64,000 bases of DNA from Streptomyces galbus (GTDB lineage: Bacteria; Actinomycetota; Actinomycetes; Streptomycetales; Streptomycetaceae): NCBI RefSeq assembly GCF_005280195.1, contig NZ_SZPR01000061.1, positions 1-64,000 of the forward strand. Direction: 5' to 3'. Within the stretch, counting starts at the first letter, position 1; each line of letters opens with the position of its first letter. Shown here one piece after another: positions 1 to 8,631 of the stretch. Below the pieces are notes generated by a model, which ran no database searches, was not told the origin of the DNA, and worked only from the letters and a program-made list of their open reading frames with translations. Both the position numbers and the translations under genes were made by a program.

Positions 1-115
1 ACAACGACACAAACCAACCAACGCCAACCGCCGACCACACACAGCCGACCGCCGACCACACAACAAACCCGCGAGAACCGGCCCACCCACCCGACCACCC
101 CCACACCCCACACAA
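1..115. other. T-free, A/C-rich tract at the window edge
   Basis: The first 115 bases contain no thymine on the plus strand; the first T is at 116. The tract is almost entirely A and C, with two copies of a CCGCCGACCACACA-like block. It lies beyond the terminator of the pectate lyase gene, so the minus strand here would be G/T-rich downstream sequence. I see no ORF with coding character in it. It could be the end of a repeat or of a neighbouring gene outside the window. Confidence 0.5.
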
Positions 116-215
116 TAAACCGGCCCCCCGGTATCAACAACGGTCCAACACCGACATCACGTTGGTCCCTCCCCCTGCCGCCCTTCCTCCCCAGCTCAGC
201 AGGCACCAGCCCTCT

Positions 216-260
216 AAAAAACTCACCCCGCTACCCGCCACATCCGAGCAGCGAGGTGAG
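216..260 (-). terminator. Rho-independent terminator of the pectate lyase gene
   Basis: Read on the minus strand, CTCACCTCGCT (260-250) pairs with AGCGGGGTGAG (232-222) over 11 bp with one G-T wobble, and is followed by a run of six T. It starts 14 bases beyond the stop codon of the pectate lyase gene. A U-tract terminator this clean is uncommon in very GC-rich streptomycete DNA. Confidence 0.8.
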
Positions 261-273
261 CTCAACCCCCGGT

Positions 274-1827
274 CTAGCCCGCGTAGGTCTCCAACTCCGC
301 GATCCTCGGCGTCCCCGAAGCCCCCGTGATCTGGAAGGTGAGCTTCTTCAGCGAGGTGGTGGGGAAGCTGATCGCCCCCGTGCTGCTCCCGGAGGCCAGG
401 ACAGCGCCCGTGTCGGCGTTGACCAGCTTCCAGGCGGTGACGGCGCTGCCCGCGGCCTCCCGGACGACCGCCCTGGACACCGTCGTCGCGGCATCCCACT
501 TCACGGATACGGATCCGGTCGCACCGGCCGGCGACCAGTACGTGCCCAGGTCACCGTCGCGTACGTTGCCGTAACTCGTGCCGCTCGCCTTGGAGGAGCC
601 GTCGGCGCCCGCCGTCAGGCTGAGGTTGGTACCGGTGGGGCCCGTCGGCGTAGGCGTCGGGTCCGTCGGAGTGGGTGCTGGAGTGGGGGTCGTGGGGTCG
701 GGTGACTGGGCGGAGCAGCTCCCGTCCGACACTCGCAGGCCCTTGTTCGCGCCGGCCGTCTGACTCACGATCCCCGGCACGCAGGACGCCTCGTCGAGCG
801 CGTAGGAGTAGGGGATGCTGACGCTGGTGTTCGACTGCGGATTCGGGCCCGCCGGGTTGTTGTCGGCGGCGCGCTCGGACCACGTCACGTTGTCGAAGAT
901 GTTGCCGTTGACCTGCCAGGAGCCGGCCTCGTCCGTGTAGAACGTGCCGAGCACGTCCCTGGAGTCCTCGAAGTAGTTGTTGTCCACCCTCGCCTTCGCT
1001 CCGGCCCGGGAGTTGATGCCGGACTTGGTGAGGTTCACGTAGTGGTTGTTGTAGATGTGGGCGATGCCGCCGCGCAGGAGGGGCGCGCGGGAGTCGATGT
1101 TCTCGTACAGGTTGTGGTGGAAGGTGACGTAGCCGTTGGAGCGGTCCGTCTCGCTGGAGCCGATCAGGCCGCCGCGGCCGGAGTTGCGCAGCACGCTGTA
1201 GGACAGCGTCACGTACTGCGTGTTGTCCTTCATGTCGAAGAGGCCGTCGAAGCCCTCCGCCTCGCCGCCGGACGCCTCCAGGGTGGCGTGGTCCACCCAG
1301 ACGTTGCGGACGTCGCTCTCCATACCGATGGCGTCACCGCCGTTGGAGGTGGGCGAGCCGGACTTCTTGACGTTGCGGACGGTCACGTTCTGGATCACGA
1401 TGTTGCTGGACTCCCGTATGTGGATGCCCAGTTGGTCGAAGACGGCGCCGCTGCCGACGCCGACGATCGTGACGTTGCTGACCTGCTTCAGCTCGATCTT
1501 GTCGGCGGCCGTGGAGCAGCTGCCGCCCGACACCTTGCTCGTGTTGCCGTGGTTGATGGTGCCCTCTACCTGGATGATGATCGGGGTGGTGCTGCTGGCC
1601 CGGCTGCACAGGGCCTGGTGTATGGCGGTGCCCGTGGTGGCGCGCACCGTCTGTCCGCCCGCCCCGCCGGTGGTTCCGCCGTTCTGGGACGCGTAGCCGG
1701 TGGCGCCGCTCGCTGCGGCCGCTGCCGTCGATGCCGATGCCGATGCCGACAACGCCGCTCCGGTCGCCGCTGCCAGAGCCAGGGTGGCCGTGGCCGCCGA
1801 GAGTCGTATCGCGACTGGTCGTCTCAT
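274..1827 (-). CDS. Secreted pectate lyase (PL1-like) with C-terminal accessory domain
   Basis: A 517-residue protein. The ATG at 1827 gives MRRPVAIRL and a typical Sec signal peptide ending near an ASAS-rich stretch; a start at 1872 would bury it. The body carries the right-handed beta-helix pattern of family 1 pectate lyases, including IIIQVEGTI, VTIVGVGSG, WVDHATL and VTFHHNLYEN, in which WVDH and the HHN region are typical active-site strands. A Pro/Thr-rich linker (PTTPTPAPTPTDP) follows. The last ~115 residues form a beta-rich F5/8-type or carbohydrate-binding-like domain ending RIAELETYAG. The expected role is extracellular beta-elimination of polygalacturonate during plant biomass use. 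The gene is monocistronic, with a strong terminator downstream and a LacI-type palindrome about 340 bp upstream. The family is clear; the C-terminal domain assignment is tentative. Confidence 0.9.
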   Translation of the reverse strand: MRRPVAIRLSAATATLALAAATGAALSASASASTAAAAASGATGYASQNGGTTGGAGGQTVRATTGTAIHQALCSRASSTTPIIIQVEGTINHGNTSKVSGGSCSTAADKIELKQVSNVTIVGVGSGAVFDQLGIHIRESSNIVIQNVTVRNVKKSGSPTSNGGDAIGMESDVRNVWVDHATLEASGGEAEGFDGLFDMKDNTQYVTLSYSVLRNSGRGGLIGSSETDRSNGYVTFHHNLYENIDSRAPLLRGGIAHIYNNHYVNLTKSGINSRAGAKARVDNNYFEDSRDVLGTFYTDEAGSWQVNGNIFDNVTWSERAADNNPAGPNPQSNTSVSIPYSYALDEASCVPGIVSQTAGANKGLRVSDGSCSAQSPDPTTPTPAPTPTDPTPTPTGPTGTNLSLTAGADGSSKASGTSYGNVRDGDLGTYWSPAGATGSVSVKWDAATTVSRAVVREAAGSAVTAWKLVNADTGAVLASGSSTGAISFPTTSLKKLTFQITGASGTPRIAELETYAG

Positions 1828-2167
1828 CCTCGCCTCGCTTGTCGTCGTCGCATGGCGGCGGTCGCCGCGCATGCCGGGTCGTTCGATCTGAGCGGGCCGC
1901 CGGTGGCCGGTCTTGGGAGGGGGGCCGGTCGTACGCCGGGAAGGGCGAGCGCGGCGCGACGCGGTACGGCCCTGGGTGGGTGCGGGTCCTCATGAGGAAT
2001 CCGCGCGCAAGGCATCCATGCCCGTACTCGACCATCAAGCGGTTTCTTTGGATTCCTCTTCTTCCGGTTCCTCAGCGCTTGGTGGGCATGGAGAGAACCG
2101 AGTCGCGCGTGGGCTGGTCAGCCAGGATGCCGTTTCCCCACTGGGTTGTGTGAGGTACAGACATACT

Positions 2168-2179
2168 GAAAGCGCTTTC
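2168..2179. promoter_or_regulatory. Palindromic LacI/GalR-type operator
   Basis: GAAAGCGCTTTC is a perfect 12-bp palindrome flanked by T on both sides, matching the cre/LacI-family operator consensus with its central CG. It lies about 340 bp upstream of the pectate lyase start and also upstream, by distance, of nothing on the plus strand, so control of the lyase by sugar or pectin breakdown products is the simplest reading. The rest of 1828-2486 holds no convincing gene. Confidence 0.55.
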
Positions 2180-2486
2180 TATCAACCGCCAACGCGAGGA
2201 TAGGGCGACGTTCAGAAGGAGACAAGGGTTCGCGCACGAGTCGTCGGCGCCCTTGGGCACACCTTGCACTTGAGGGGGCGACTCCCCCCACGGATCACCG
2301 CGGGTTCCGGTGCGGGTACGCGTGCCCGGAGCTCGGCCAAGTGGCTGCGCGTCGCGCGGTTGCCGTCAGGCGCAAGTCAAGCGGTGTTTACGGGGCGGGC
2401 GACGGGCGGACCGCCGTCGAGGACGGTCGGTCGAGCAGAGGCGAGAGCGGGGACCGGCGGCGTGGGGCGGGTCCGCCGCGCCTCCG

Positions 2487-2517
2487 AGGCTGGGCAGCAC
2501 CGGGTGCCGCCCAGCCT
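2487..2517. terminator. Hairpin terminator after the lamin-tail gene
   Basis: AGGCTGGGC at 2487-2495 pairs with GCCCAGCCT at 2509-2517. The stem continues through GCAC/GTGC, with a single A-C mismatch (2496/2508). It lies directly downstream of the stop codon of the minus-strand lamin-tail gene. No T run follows, which is normal for this GC content. Confidence 0.6.
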
Positions 2518-2528
2518 GGGGCCGGCGG

Positions 2529-3023
2529 TCAGCCGTGGTAGTTGATGTAGCCGTTGCCGTCGCGGTCGTTGGCGGACTTCGTGTAGGAGTGCACGTCCGC
2601 GCGGGCGCCGCCGGGCTTGAGCAGGTAGATGGTGTCCTTGTCGTTGTTCCAGATGAAGTTGCAGTTCTGGCGGTAGACGACGTTGCCGGCGTCGGAGTTG
2701 GTGCCGCGACCGCCACGGAGCTTCACGTAGTCACCGGGCTCGAGCCGGTGGGTGGAGGTGAAGGTGAACTTGTTGCCGGTGGCGTCCTTGACGACATACC
2801 CCTTGAGGTCGACGGTCGCCGTGCGCGAGTAATTCTTGATCGTCAGGTACTCGTCCTTGGTGTTGCCCCCCGAGCAACGGTTGGAGTCCCGGCCCGGCGC
2901 GTCGTACTGGACGCCCTTGATCTTCAGCGCGGACGAGTACTCGGCCGCCTGGGCCGGAGCCGCGGTGACGGCGGCGAGCGCGCCGGCCGCCGCGGCGACC
3001 GTCAGGATGTGGCGTATGTGCAT
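2529..3023 (-). CDS. Secreted lamin-tail domain protein
   Basis: A 164-residue protein with a clear Sec signal peptide (MHIRHILTV, then an alanine-rich core ending PAQAAEY). The mature part matches the lamin tail domain (LTD) pattern: DEYLTIKNYS, then a strand (VDLKGYVVKDATG), then LEPGDYVKLRGGRG, then NDKDTIYLLKPGG. A pair of cysteines (NRCSGG and RQNCNF) may form a disulphide. Bacterial lamin-tail domains are small immunoglobulin-like beta-sandwiches found on many secreted or nuclease proteins; here the domain stands alone, so its function is unknown. The gene is single, with a hairpin downstream. The start is supported by the signal peptide. Confidence 0.85.
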   Translation of the reverse strand: MHIRHILTVAAAAGALAAVTAAPAQAAEYSSALKIKGVQYDAPGRDSNRCSGGNTKDEYLTIKNYSRTATVDLKGYVVKDATGNKFTFTSTHRLEPGDYVKLRGGRGTNSDAGNVVYRQNCNFIWNNDKDTIYLLKPGGARADVHSYTKSANDRDGNGYINYHG

Positions 3024-3152
3024 GGGTGAAGTACCCCCCTGTGTGGTGCGGTTGGAGCGGTGGGGAGCCTACCTAAGTCATCGCACTTCATGACGACCGG
3101 GTGACCAAATCGTGAAGGAAGGGAAAAGGCGCAGGTACGTTGAGCCCTGCCC

Positions 3153-3542
3153 TCAGGAACTGCTCCCGTCGCGCGGCTCCGTGCGGTAGTCGAAGTAGGC
3201 CCACGCGAAGATGCAGAGCAGCGCCACGACACCCACGGTCGGGAACTGGACGGCTACGGGCGCGTTCCGGGTGAAGTACGCGGCGAATCCCGTCACCAGT
3301 GCGCCGCACATCATCACCATGCGGCTGGTGAGGTGTTGCAGCGGAGCGTTGCTCCGGCGCTCGGAGAACAGGCCCCTCGCCGCTGCTTTCGCCGGGCGCG
3401 CGACGCCCCTGCGCTTCTTCGACCGGTACTCCAACGCGTAGCCGATCAGCAGGTACAGCACGAAGATCGCGGCGATCCATCCCCAGTCGGACGGGTCGTC
3501 CTTGTGGCCGTACGCCAGCGAGCTTGCCAGCCCCGCGTTCAT
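3153..3542 (-). CDS. Small integral membrane protein, function unknown
   Basis: A 129-residue protein starting MNAGLASSL. This start is preceded by AAAGGGGG at good spacing; an upstream in-frame extension has no such site. Three hydrophobic segments are visible: WIAAIFVLYLLIGYALEY, MVMMCGALVTGFAAYF and VGVVALLCIFAWAYF. A basic cytoplasmic loop (RSKKRRGVARPAKAAARG) lies between the first and second. I do not recognise a family. It stands alone between the lamin-tail gene and a divergent broken gene. Confidence 0.7.
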   Translation of the reverse strand: MNAGLASSLAYGHKDDPSDWGWIAAIFVLYLLIGYALEYRSKKRRGVARPAKAAARGLFSERRSNAPLQHLTSRMVMMCGALVTGFAAYFTRNAPVAVQFPTVGVVALLCIFAWAYFDYRTEPRDGSSS

Positions 3543-3748
3543 GCATGGCCCCCTTTCGTTTGAGGAGCCGGATGCCCCGACTTGGGGTTCACATGTCGGA
3601 AACGGCAGGGGGAGCAAGGGACTTCAGGCCGACGACGGTGCTGGGTGATTCCCCCCGGCCAGCGGCCATGGCGACGGTGTGACAGTGCGACGGCGCGCTT
3701 CGACGGGACGAGAAAATAGGTTGGTCGGCGGTCGGCGCGGTTGCGACG

Positions 3749-4878
3749 ATGCCACTCTTTGATCCCGGAGGATGCTTGTTCGTTTTCGTGTGTGTCGGCT
3801 GTGGCGCCGAGTTGACCACCTCGCTGTCCCAGGTTGCGCTGCCGGTGCACGCCCGCCAGAAGTACGGGAGCGGGGTGCAGCTTCCGGTTCTCATAAAGTC
3901 CGGGACGTTCGCCGTCGACCCGGACCCCTGGGGCGGTCCGTGGCGGCTGTGGAAGGACCTCGGTCCAGGTGAGGCGGAGGCACGCGGCATCTACGCGCCG
4001 GTCCACGCCGTGTCCGACGGTGCCCCCGGGGCGAGCCTCATCGCACCCGGCGATGTGCGCGGGACCCGGCTCGTGCCCGAGAGGCTCGGCGGAAACTGCT
4101 GCGGCCTCGACGGGCGCGACGGACCCAACCTGGGGTGCGAGGCGTGCGGCCGTCCCGTGGCAACGAGGATCGACGACTGCTCGCTCTGGCAGGCGGTGCG
4201 GCTCGAGGCGGAGGCGGTGCGCCGCGTCCCCGTCGACGGTGGCCGCGCCGTGCCCCTCTCCTGGGCGGGGCTGGCTGCGTCGAGGGAGAGAACACCTCCG
4301 TTCGAGCCAATCGCCACGTGGGGAGGGCGGTGGGGGACGAGTCACTTCTGGTCGTGGAGCCCCCGGTGGGAGGCGGCAGCCGGACATGCGCTCGCCCATC
4401 TCCTGGTCGCCTCCCAAGGGCAGCCGGTGACGGTCCCGAGCGGTCTGACCGCGGACGTCTTCCAGCCCGCGCTCGACGCCCTGCTCCCGCCGGGCGCCCC
4501 GGTGCGGCTGACCGGTCTGGCTGGACCGGGGTGGCCTTCGCCGAGTGCGGGTGCCGACATCCTCCTCGTGCCGGTCCATCCCCAGACGGGTCAGATGTGG
4601 GCACCGGGCGGGTCGGCCGGATCGGCCCGGCTGGTGCCTCTGCCGTGGGGGGTGTGGTCGTGGCTGGTGTCTCCCCAGCCGCAGTTGCCCGTTCCCGCGT
4701 CAGGCCACCTGCCGAGGTGCTCCGCGACGACCCTCTCCCTCCGCTCCCCCGGCGTCCGTTCCGGGCGGACTGGGGAACGTTCGAGCACACCCTGGTTCGG
4801 CTGCCCGCGGTGCGCAGCGCGTGGCTGCGTACGATCGTCCAAGACCTCAACCACGGCGGCTGGTTGCGCATGTTCTAG
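3749..4878 (+). pseudogene. Conserved protein with CxxC pairs, interrupted by a frameshift
   Basis: Translation from 3749 gives a well-formed protein with two metal-ribbon-like cysteine pairs (CVGCGAEL near residue 16 and CEACGRPVATRIDDC near residue 130) and long conserved-looking stretches. After PVPASGHLPR, near 4713, this frame turns into low-quality sequence. The frame one base back continues sensibly as EVLRDDPLPPLPRRPFRAD and on to LRTIVQDLNHGGWLRMF, with its stop at 4878. A single missing base around 4708-4716 would restore one protein of about 376 residues. I recall this as a widespread Streptomyces protein of unknown function, but cannot name it. It may be a true pseudogene or a sequencing error. 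Confidence 0.7.
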
Positions 4879-4984
4879 AGGTCTGACGTCGACAGGACCA
4901 GGGCTTTGCACTCGCCTCTACGGTCGCCTCCAACGCTCCCCCGCTCCCCGCCCCCTCACGCAGGCGCAGGAGACCGAGGGTGCG

Positions 4985-5347
4985 TCACCTGCTCCCGCCG
5001 TACGCTTCACGAAGCGCCGGCTGGACTTCCGGACCCATCACCAGCGTGTGCGGGCTGCCCGGAAGCGTGGGCAGCGCCGCCCAGTGCGTGACGGCCTCAG
5101 CGCTGCCCCCTCCGGGCGGGAAGCGGATCACACCGTCGGAGTCGACGAAGCAGTTGTAGTGGGTGCTGCCGTCCGCCGCGATGTGCCGGTCGGTGAAGTA
5201 CATGGCGAGCACCAGCCAGAACTCGGCGCCGGGAGCATCGCCGTCAGGGGTCTCAGGAGGGTAGAAGCCGTGCGTCGCGGCCGCCACCGGAAGGCCGGAA
5301 CGGGGAAGTCTCTCGCGTGCGTCCACCCACTCGACCGCAGCCTGCAA
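4985..5347 (-). CDS. Hypothetical protein, uncertain N-terminus
   Basis: The C-terminal 120 codons before the stop at 4985 have coding character: HGFYPPETP, EFWLVLAMYFTDRHI, STHYNCFVDSDGVIRFPPG, HWAALPTLPGSPHTLVMG. Upstream of about 5350 the same frame becomes arginine/proline-rich and looks non-coding. The best start I see is a TTG at 5347 with GGAG eight bases upstream; there is no ATG. The gene may therefore be 5'-truncated. I do not recognise the family. It lies downstream of kdpC on the same strand but 440 bp away, so it is probably not in that operon. Confidence 0.45.
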   Translation of the reverse strand: MQAAVEWVDARERLPRSGLPVAAATHGFYPPETPDGDAPGAEFWLVLAMYFTDRHIAADGSTHYNCFVDSDGVIRFPPGGGSAEAVTHWAALPTLPGSPHTLVMGPEVQPALREAYGGSR

Positions 5348-5789
5348 ACCCAACTCTCCTTCATCCCTCTGTGTGTGCCCTGTTCGCCCTGTGCGGCTTG
5401 TACGTGCACAGACGCGCGGCGACTTCCCGGGGTTGCCTGTTCCGCCCGTGGCCCCGACGGTGCCGGGCCTCAGCGACGGGTCGTGGGCGGGGCCCGGGGT
5501 GGACGTCCGCTCTCCCCGCACCTCCGTCCGGCGGAGGAAGGCCCAGCACGGGCGGGCTCCCGCCCCGGCTCGGGGGGTCACGGGACGGGAGCCCTGTATC
5601 TCCTTCTGCCGGACCCGGACGGACGGATGCACCGGGCGCTGCACGGCCGTCACGGCTGGGCCCGCTCGCGCCCCGGCTCCGGCTCACCTCCCGCCCCCGC
5701 CGCGGCCCCGGCTCAGGTCGTGGCAGCAAGAGGTGATGGACGAGGGGAGAGCCCCCGTCCGTCACCTCCCGTGTCCGGTCCGTCGGTCG
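5348..5789. other. Intergenic region after kdpC
   Basis: About 440 bp of GC-rich DNA with several short inverted repeats but no ORF of coding quality on either strand. In particular there is no kdpD or kdpE here, although these regulators often sit next to kdpFABC in actinomycetes. Confidence 0.5.
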
Positions 5790-6458
5790 TCAGTGCTCGG
5801 CCACCAGGTTCTTCAGGGCGATGTTGAGTTGAAGTACGTTCACCCGGGGCTCCCCCAGGAAGCCGAGAGTGCGGCCCTCGGTGTGGTCCGTGACCAGCTT
5901 CTCCACCTGGGGGACGGACAGGCCGTTGCGGGCGGCGACCCGGTGGACCTGGAGCCTCGCGTACTGCGGGGAGATGTCGGGGTCGAGCCCGGAGCCGGAG
6001 GACGTGACCGCGTCGGCGGGGACGTCGGAGGCCCGGACCGGGTGGCCGGGCACCGAGTTGTCCCTGACGACGGCGGCCTTGGCGTCCCTCACCTGCCGCA
6101 CGAGGACCGTGTTGTCGGCGGCGAGGTTGGTCGCGCCGGACAGCAGCAGCGCGTACCGGGTGTTGAGGGTGTTGGCGCCGAGCCCGTTGGCCGGGCGGCC
6201 CTGGAACCACTTCAGGTCCGGACTGGGGCTCTGCTGTCCCTCCTTCAGCGGCAGGTCGTACCGCTGGCCGATCAGCGAGGAGCCGACGACCCTGCCGTCC
6301 GCCTTCACCTCGGAGCCGTTCGCCCGGCCCGGGAACAGCGCCTGGGCCACGCCGGTGACGGCGAGCGGGTAGAGGACGCCGGTCAGCAGGGTCAGCGCGA
6401 GCAGGGCACGCAGGCCCGCTCCGAGCAGCCGGGCGGTGTGGGTCACTGAGTTGTTCAT
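5790..6458 (-). CDS. kdpC: K+-transporting ATPase subunit KdpC
   Basis: A 222-residue protein starting MNNSVTHTARLLGAGL. It has a single N-terminal membrane helix (LRALLALTLLTGVLYPLAVT) and the family hallmarks GSSLIGQ, WFQGRPA and SGSGLDPDISP. It ends with the typical VNVLQLNIALKNL region. KdpC is the accessory subunit that stabilises KdpA-KdpB and increases nucleotide affinity of the high-affinity potassium pump. Its start lies 5 bp beyond the kdpB stop, so it is co-transcribed with kdpB. Length is normal for the family. Confidence 0.95.
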   Translation of the reverse strand: MNNSVTHTARLLGAGLRALLALTLLTGVLYPLAVTGVAQALFPGRANGSEVKADGRVVGSSLIGQRYDLPLKEGQQSPSPDLKWFQGRPANGLGANTLNTRYALLLSGATNLAADNTVLVRQVRDAKAAVVRDNSVPGHPVRASDVPADAVTSSGSGLDPDISPQYARLQVHRVAARNGLSVPQVEKLVTDHTEGRTLGFLGEPRVNVLQLNIALKNLVAEH

Positions 6459-6463
6459 GGCGT

Positions 6464-8599
6464 TCAGCCGATTCCGGGGATGAGGGAGATGAGCATGTCG
6501 ATGACCTTGATGCCGACGAAGGGGGCGACGAGCCCGCCGACGCCGTAGAGGGTGAGGTTGCGCCGCAGCAACCTGTCGGCGCTCAGGGGCTTGTAGCGCA
6601 CGCCCTTGAGGGAGAGCGGGACCAGCGCGACGATGATGAGCGCGTTGAAGACGACCGCGGAGAGGATCGCGGAGTCCGGTGAGGACAGGCCCATGATGTT
6701 GAGCTTGTCCAGGCCCGGGTAGACGGCCGCGAACAGCGCCGGGATGATCGCGAAGTACTTCGCGACGTCGTTGGCGATGGAGAACGTCGTCAACGCACCG
6801 CGTGTGATGAGCAGTTGCTTGCCGATCTCGACGATCTCGATCAGCTTGGTCGGGTCGGAGTCGAGGTCGACCATGTTGCCGGCCTCCTTGGCGGCCGACG
6901 TGCCGGTGTTCATGGCCACGCCGACGTCCGCCTGCGCGAGGGCCGGGGCGTCGTTGGTGCCGTCGCCGGTCATCGCGACCAGCTTGCCGCCCGCCTGCTC
7001 CCGCTTGATCAGCGCCATCTTGTCCTCGGGGGTGGCCTCGGCGAGGAAGTCGTCGACGCCGGCCTCCTCGGCGATCGCCTTCGCCGTCAGCGGGTTGTCG
7101 CCCGTGATCATGATGGTTCGGATGCCCATGCGGCGCAGCTCCGCGAACCGCTCGCGCATGCCGTCCTTGACGACGTCCTTGAGGTGGATGACCCCGAGGA
7201 CGCGGGCGCCCCGGTCGTCCTTGGCGGCGATCAGCAGCGGTGTGCCGCCCGCCTGCGCGATGGCGTCGGAGAGGGAGTACGCGTCGTCCGTGACGGTGCC
7301 GCCCTCCTGCCGGACCCAGGCGGCGACCGCTCCGGTCGCGCCCTTGCGGATGCTGCGCCCGTCGACGTCGACACCCGACATGCGGGTCTGGGCGGTGAAG
7401 CCGATCCACTCGGCGTGCACCAACTCGGCGTGCGCCAACTCGGCGTGCGCCAACTCGCCCTGGTGCCGCTCCCGCAGCCCGTGGTGTTGCTTGGCGAGGA
7501 CGACGACGGAGCGGCCCTCGGGCGTCTCGTCGGCCAGCGACGAGAGCTGCGCGGCGTCGGCGACCTCCGCCTCGGAGGTGCCGTGGACCGGCAGGAACGC
7601 GGCCGCCTGGCGGTTGCCCAGGGTGATGGTGCCGGTCTTGTCGAGCAGCAGGGTGGAGACGTCACCGGCGGCCTCGACGGCCCGGCCGGACAGGGCGAGG
7701 ACGTTGCGCTGGACGAGCCGGTCCATGCCCGCGATGCCGATCGCGGAGAGCAGCGCGCCGATCGTCGTCGGGATGAGGCACACCAGCAGGGCCACCAGCA
7801 CGACCATCGTCAGGTGGGTGCCGGCGTAGGTGGCGAACGGCGGCAGCGTGGCGCACGCCAGCAGGAAGACGATCGTCAGTGAGGCCAGCAGGATGTTGAG
7901 CGCGATCTCGTTGGGTGTCTTCTGCCGGGCCGCGCCCTCGACGAGGCTGATCATCCGGTCGATGAAGGTCTCGCCGGGCTTGGTCGTGATCCTGATGACG
8001 ATCCGGTCGGACAGGACCTTGGTGCCGCCCGTGACGGCGCAGCGGTCGCCTCCGGACTCGCGGATGACGGGGGCCGACTCGCCGGTGATGGCCGACTCGT
8101 CGACGGAAGCCACGCCCTCGACGACGTCGCCGTCGCCGGGGATGACGTCGCCGGCCTCGCAGACGACGAGGTCGCCGATCGTCAGCTCGGTGCCGGGCAC
8201 GTGTTCCTCGCGGGTGCCGTCCGCGCGGAGCCGGCGTGCCACCGTGTCGGACTTGGCCCGGCGCAGGGTGTCCGCCTGGGCCTTGCCGCGGCCCTCGGCG
8301 ACGGCTTCCGCCAGGTTGGCGAAGACGACGGTCAGCCACAGCCAGGCGCTGATCGCCCAGCCGAACCAGTCCCCGGGGTCTTCGAAGGAGAAGGCGGTGG
8401 TCAGGAGGGAGCCGATCCACACCACGAACATGACCGGGGACTTGACCATCACCCGCGGGTCGAGCTTGCGGCAGGCGTCCGGCAGCGACCTCACCAGCAG
8501 GCAGGGGTCGAACAGGCCTGCGCCGACGCGTCGTTCGGCGGGCTCGGCCACGGTGGGCGCTTCGCCGTGCGGCGCCCGGGGCTCAGTGGCTGTGGACAT
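6464..8599 (-). CDS. kdpB: K+-transporting P-type ATPase, catalytic subunit KdpB
   Basis: A 711-residue protein starting MSTATEPRAP at 8599. It shows the P-type ATPase phosphorylation motif LLLDKTGTITLGN, the TGES loop (AITGESAPV), the hinge MITGDNPLTA and TGDGTNDAPALAQADVG. KdpB hydrolyses ATP to drive potassium uptake through KdpA when external K+ is scarce. The N-terminal ~45 residues are a poorly conserved polar tail. In the nucleotide-binding domain there is an unusual in-frame AELAH repeat (see separate entry). kdpA is 32 bp upstream and kdpC 5 bp downstream. Confidence 0.97.
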   Translation of the reverse strand: MSTATEPRAPHGEAPTVAEPAERRVGAGLFDPCLLVRSLPDACRKLDPRVMVKSPVMFVVWIGSLLTTAFSFEDPGDWFGWAISAWLWLTVVFANLAEAVAEGRGKAQADTLRRAKSDTVARRLRADGTREEHVPGTELTIGDLVVCEAGDVIPGDGDVVEGVASVDESAITGESAPVIRESGGDRCAVTGGTKVLSDRIVIRITTKPGETFIDRMISLVEGAARQKTPNEIALNILLASLTIVFLLACATLPPFATYAGTHLTMVVLVALLVCLIPTTIGALLSAIGIAGMDRLVQRNVLALSGRAVEAAGDVSTLLLDKTGTITLGNRQAAAFLPVHGTSEAEVADAAQLSSLADETPEGRSVVVLAKQHHGLRERHQGELAHAELAHAELVHAEWIGFTAQTRMSGVDVDGRSIRKGATGAVAAWVRQEGGTVTDDAYSLSDAIAQAGGTPLLIAAKDDRGARVLGVIHLKDVVKDGMRERFAELRRMGIRTIMITGDNPLTAKAIAEEAGVDDFLAEATPEDKMALIKREQAGGKLVAMTGDGTNDAPALAQADVGVAMNTGTSAAKEAGNMVDLDSDPTKLIEIVEIGKQLLITRGALTTFSIANDVAKYFAIIPALFAAVYPGLDKLNIMGLSSPDSAILSAVVFNALIIVALVPLSLKGVRYKPLSADRLLRRNLTLYGVGGLVAPFVGIKVIDMLISLIPGIG
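7406..7457. repeat. In-frame 15-bp tandem repeat inside kdpB
   Basis: Three successive copies of a 15-base unit (CAACTCGGCGTGCGC, with small changes in the first copy) plus a partial fourth encode the pentapeptide series ELAHAELAHAELVHAE. Because the unit is a multiple of three it keeps the kdpB frame. It lies in the N-domain between GLRERHQG and WIGFTAQT, at what is probably a surface loop. Confidence 0.8.
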
Positions 8600-8631
8600 G
8601 GAGTCCTCTGACTTCTGTGTGCGGGTGGTCA

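Noticed and set aside
5348..5789. Possible kdpD or kdpE next to kdpC
   Set aside because: No histidine kinase or response-regulator motifs in any frame of this gap.
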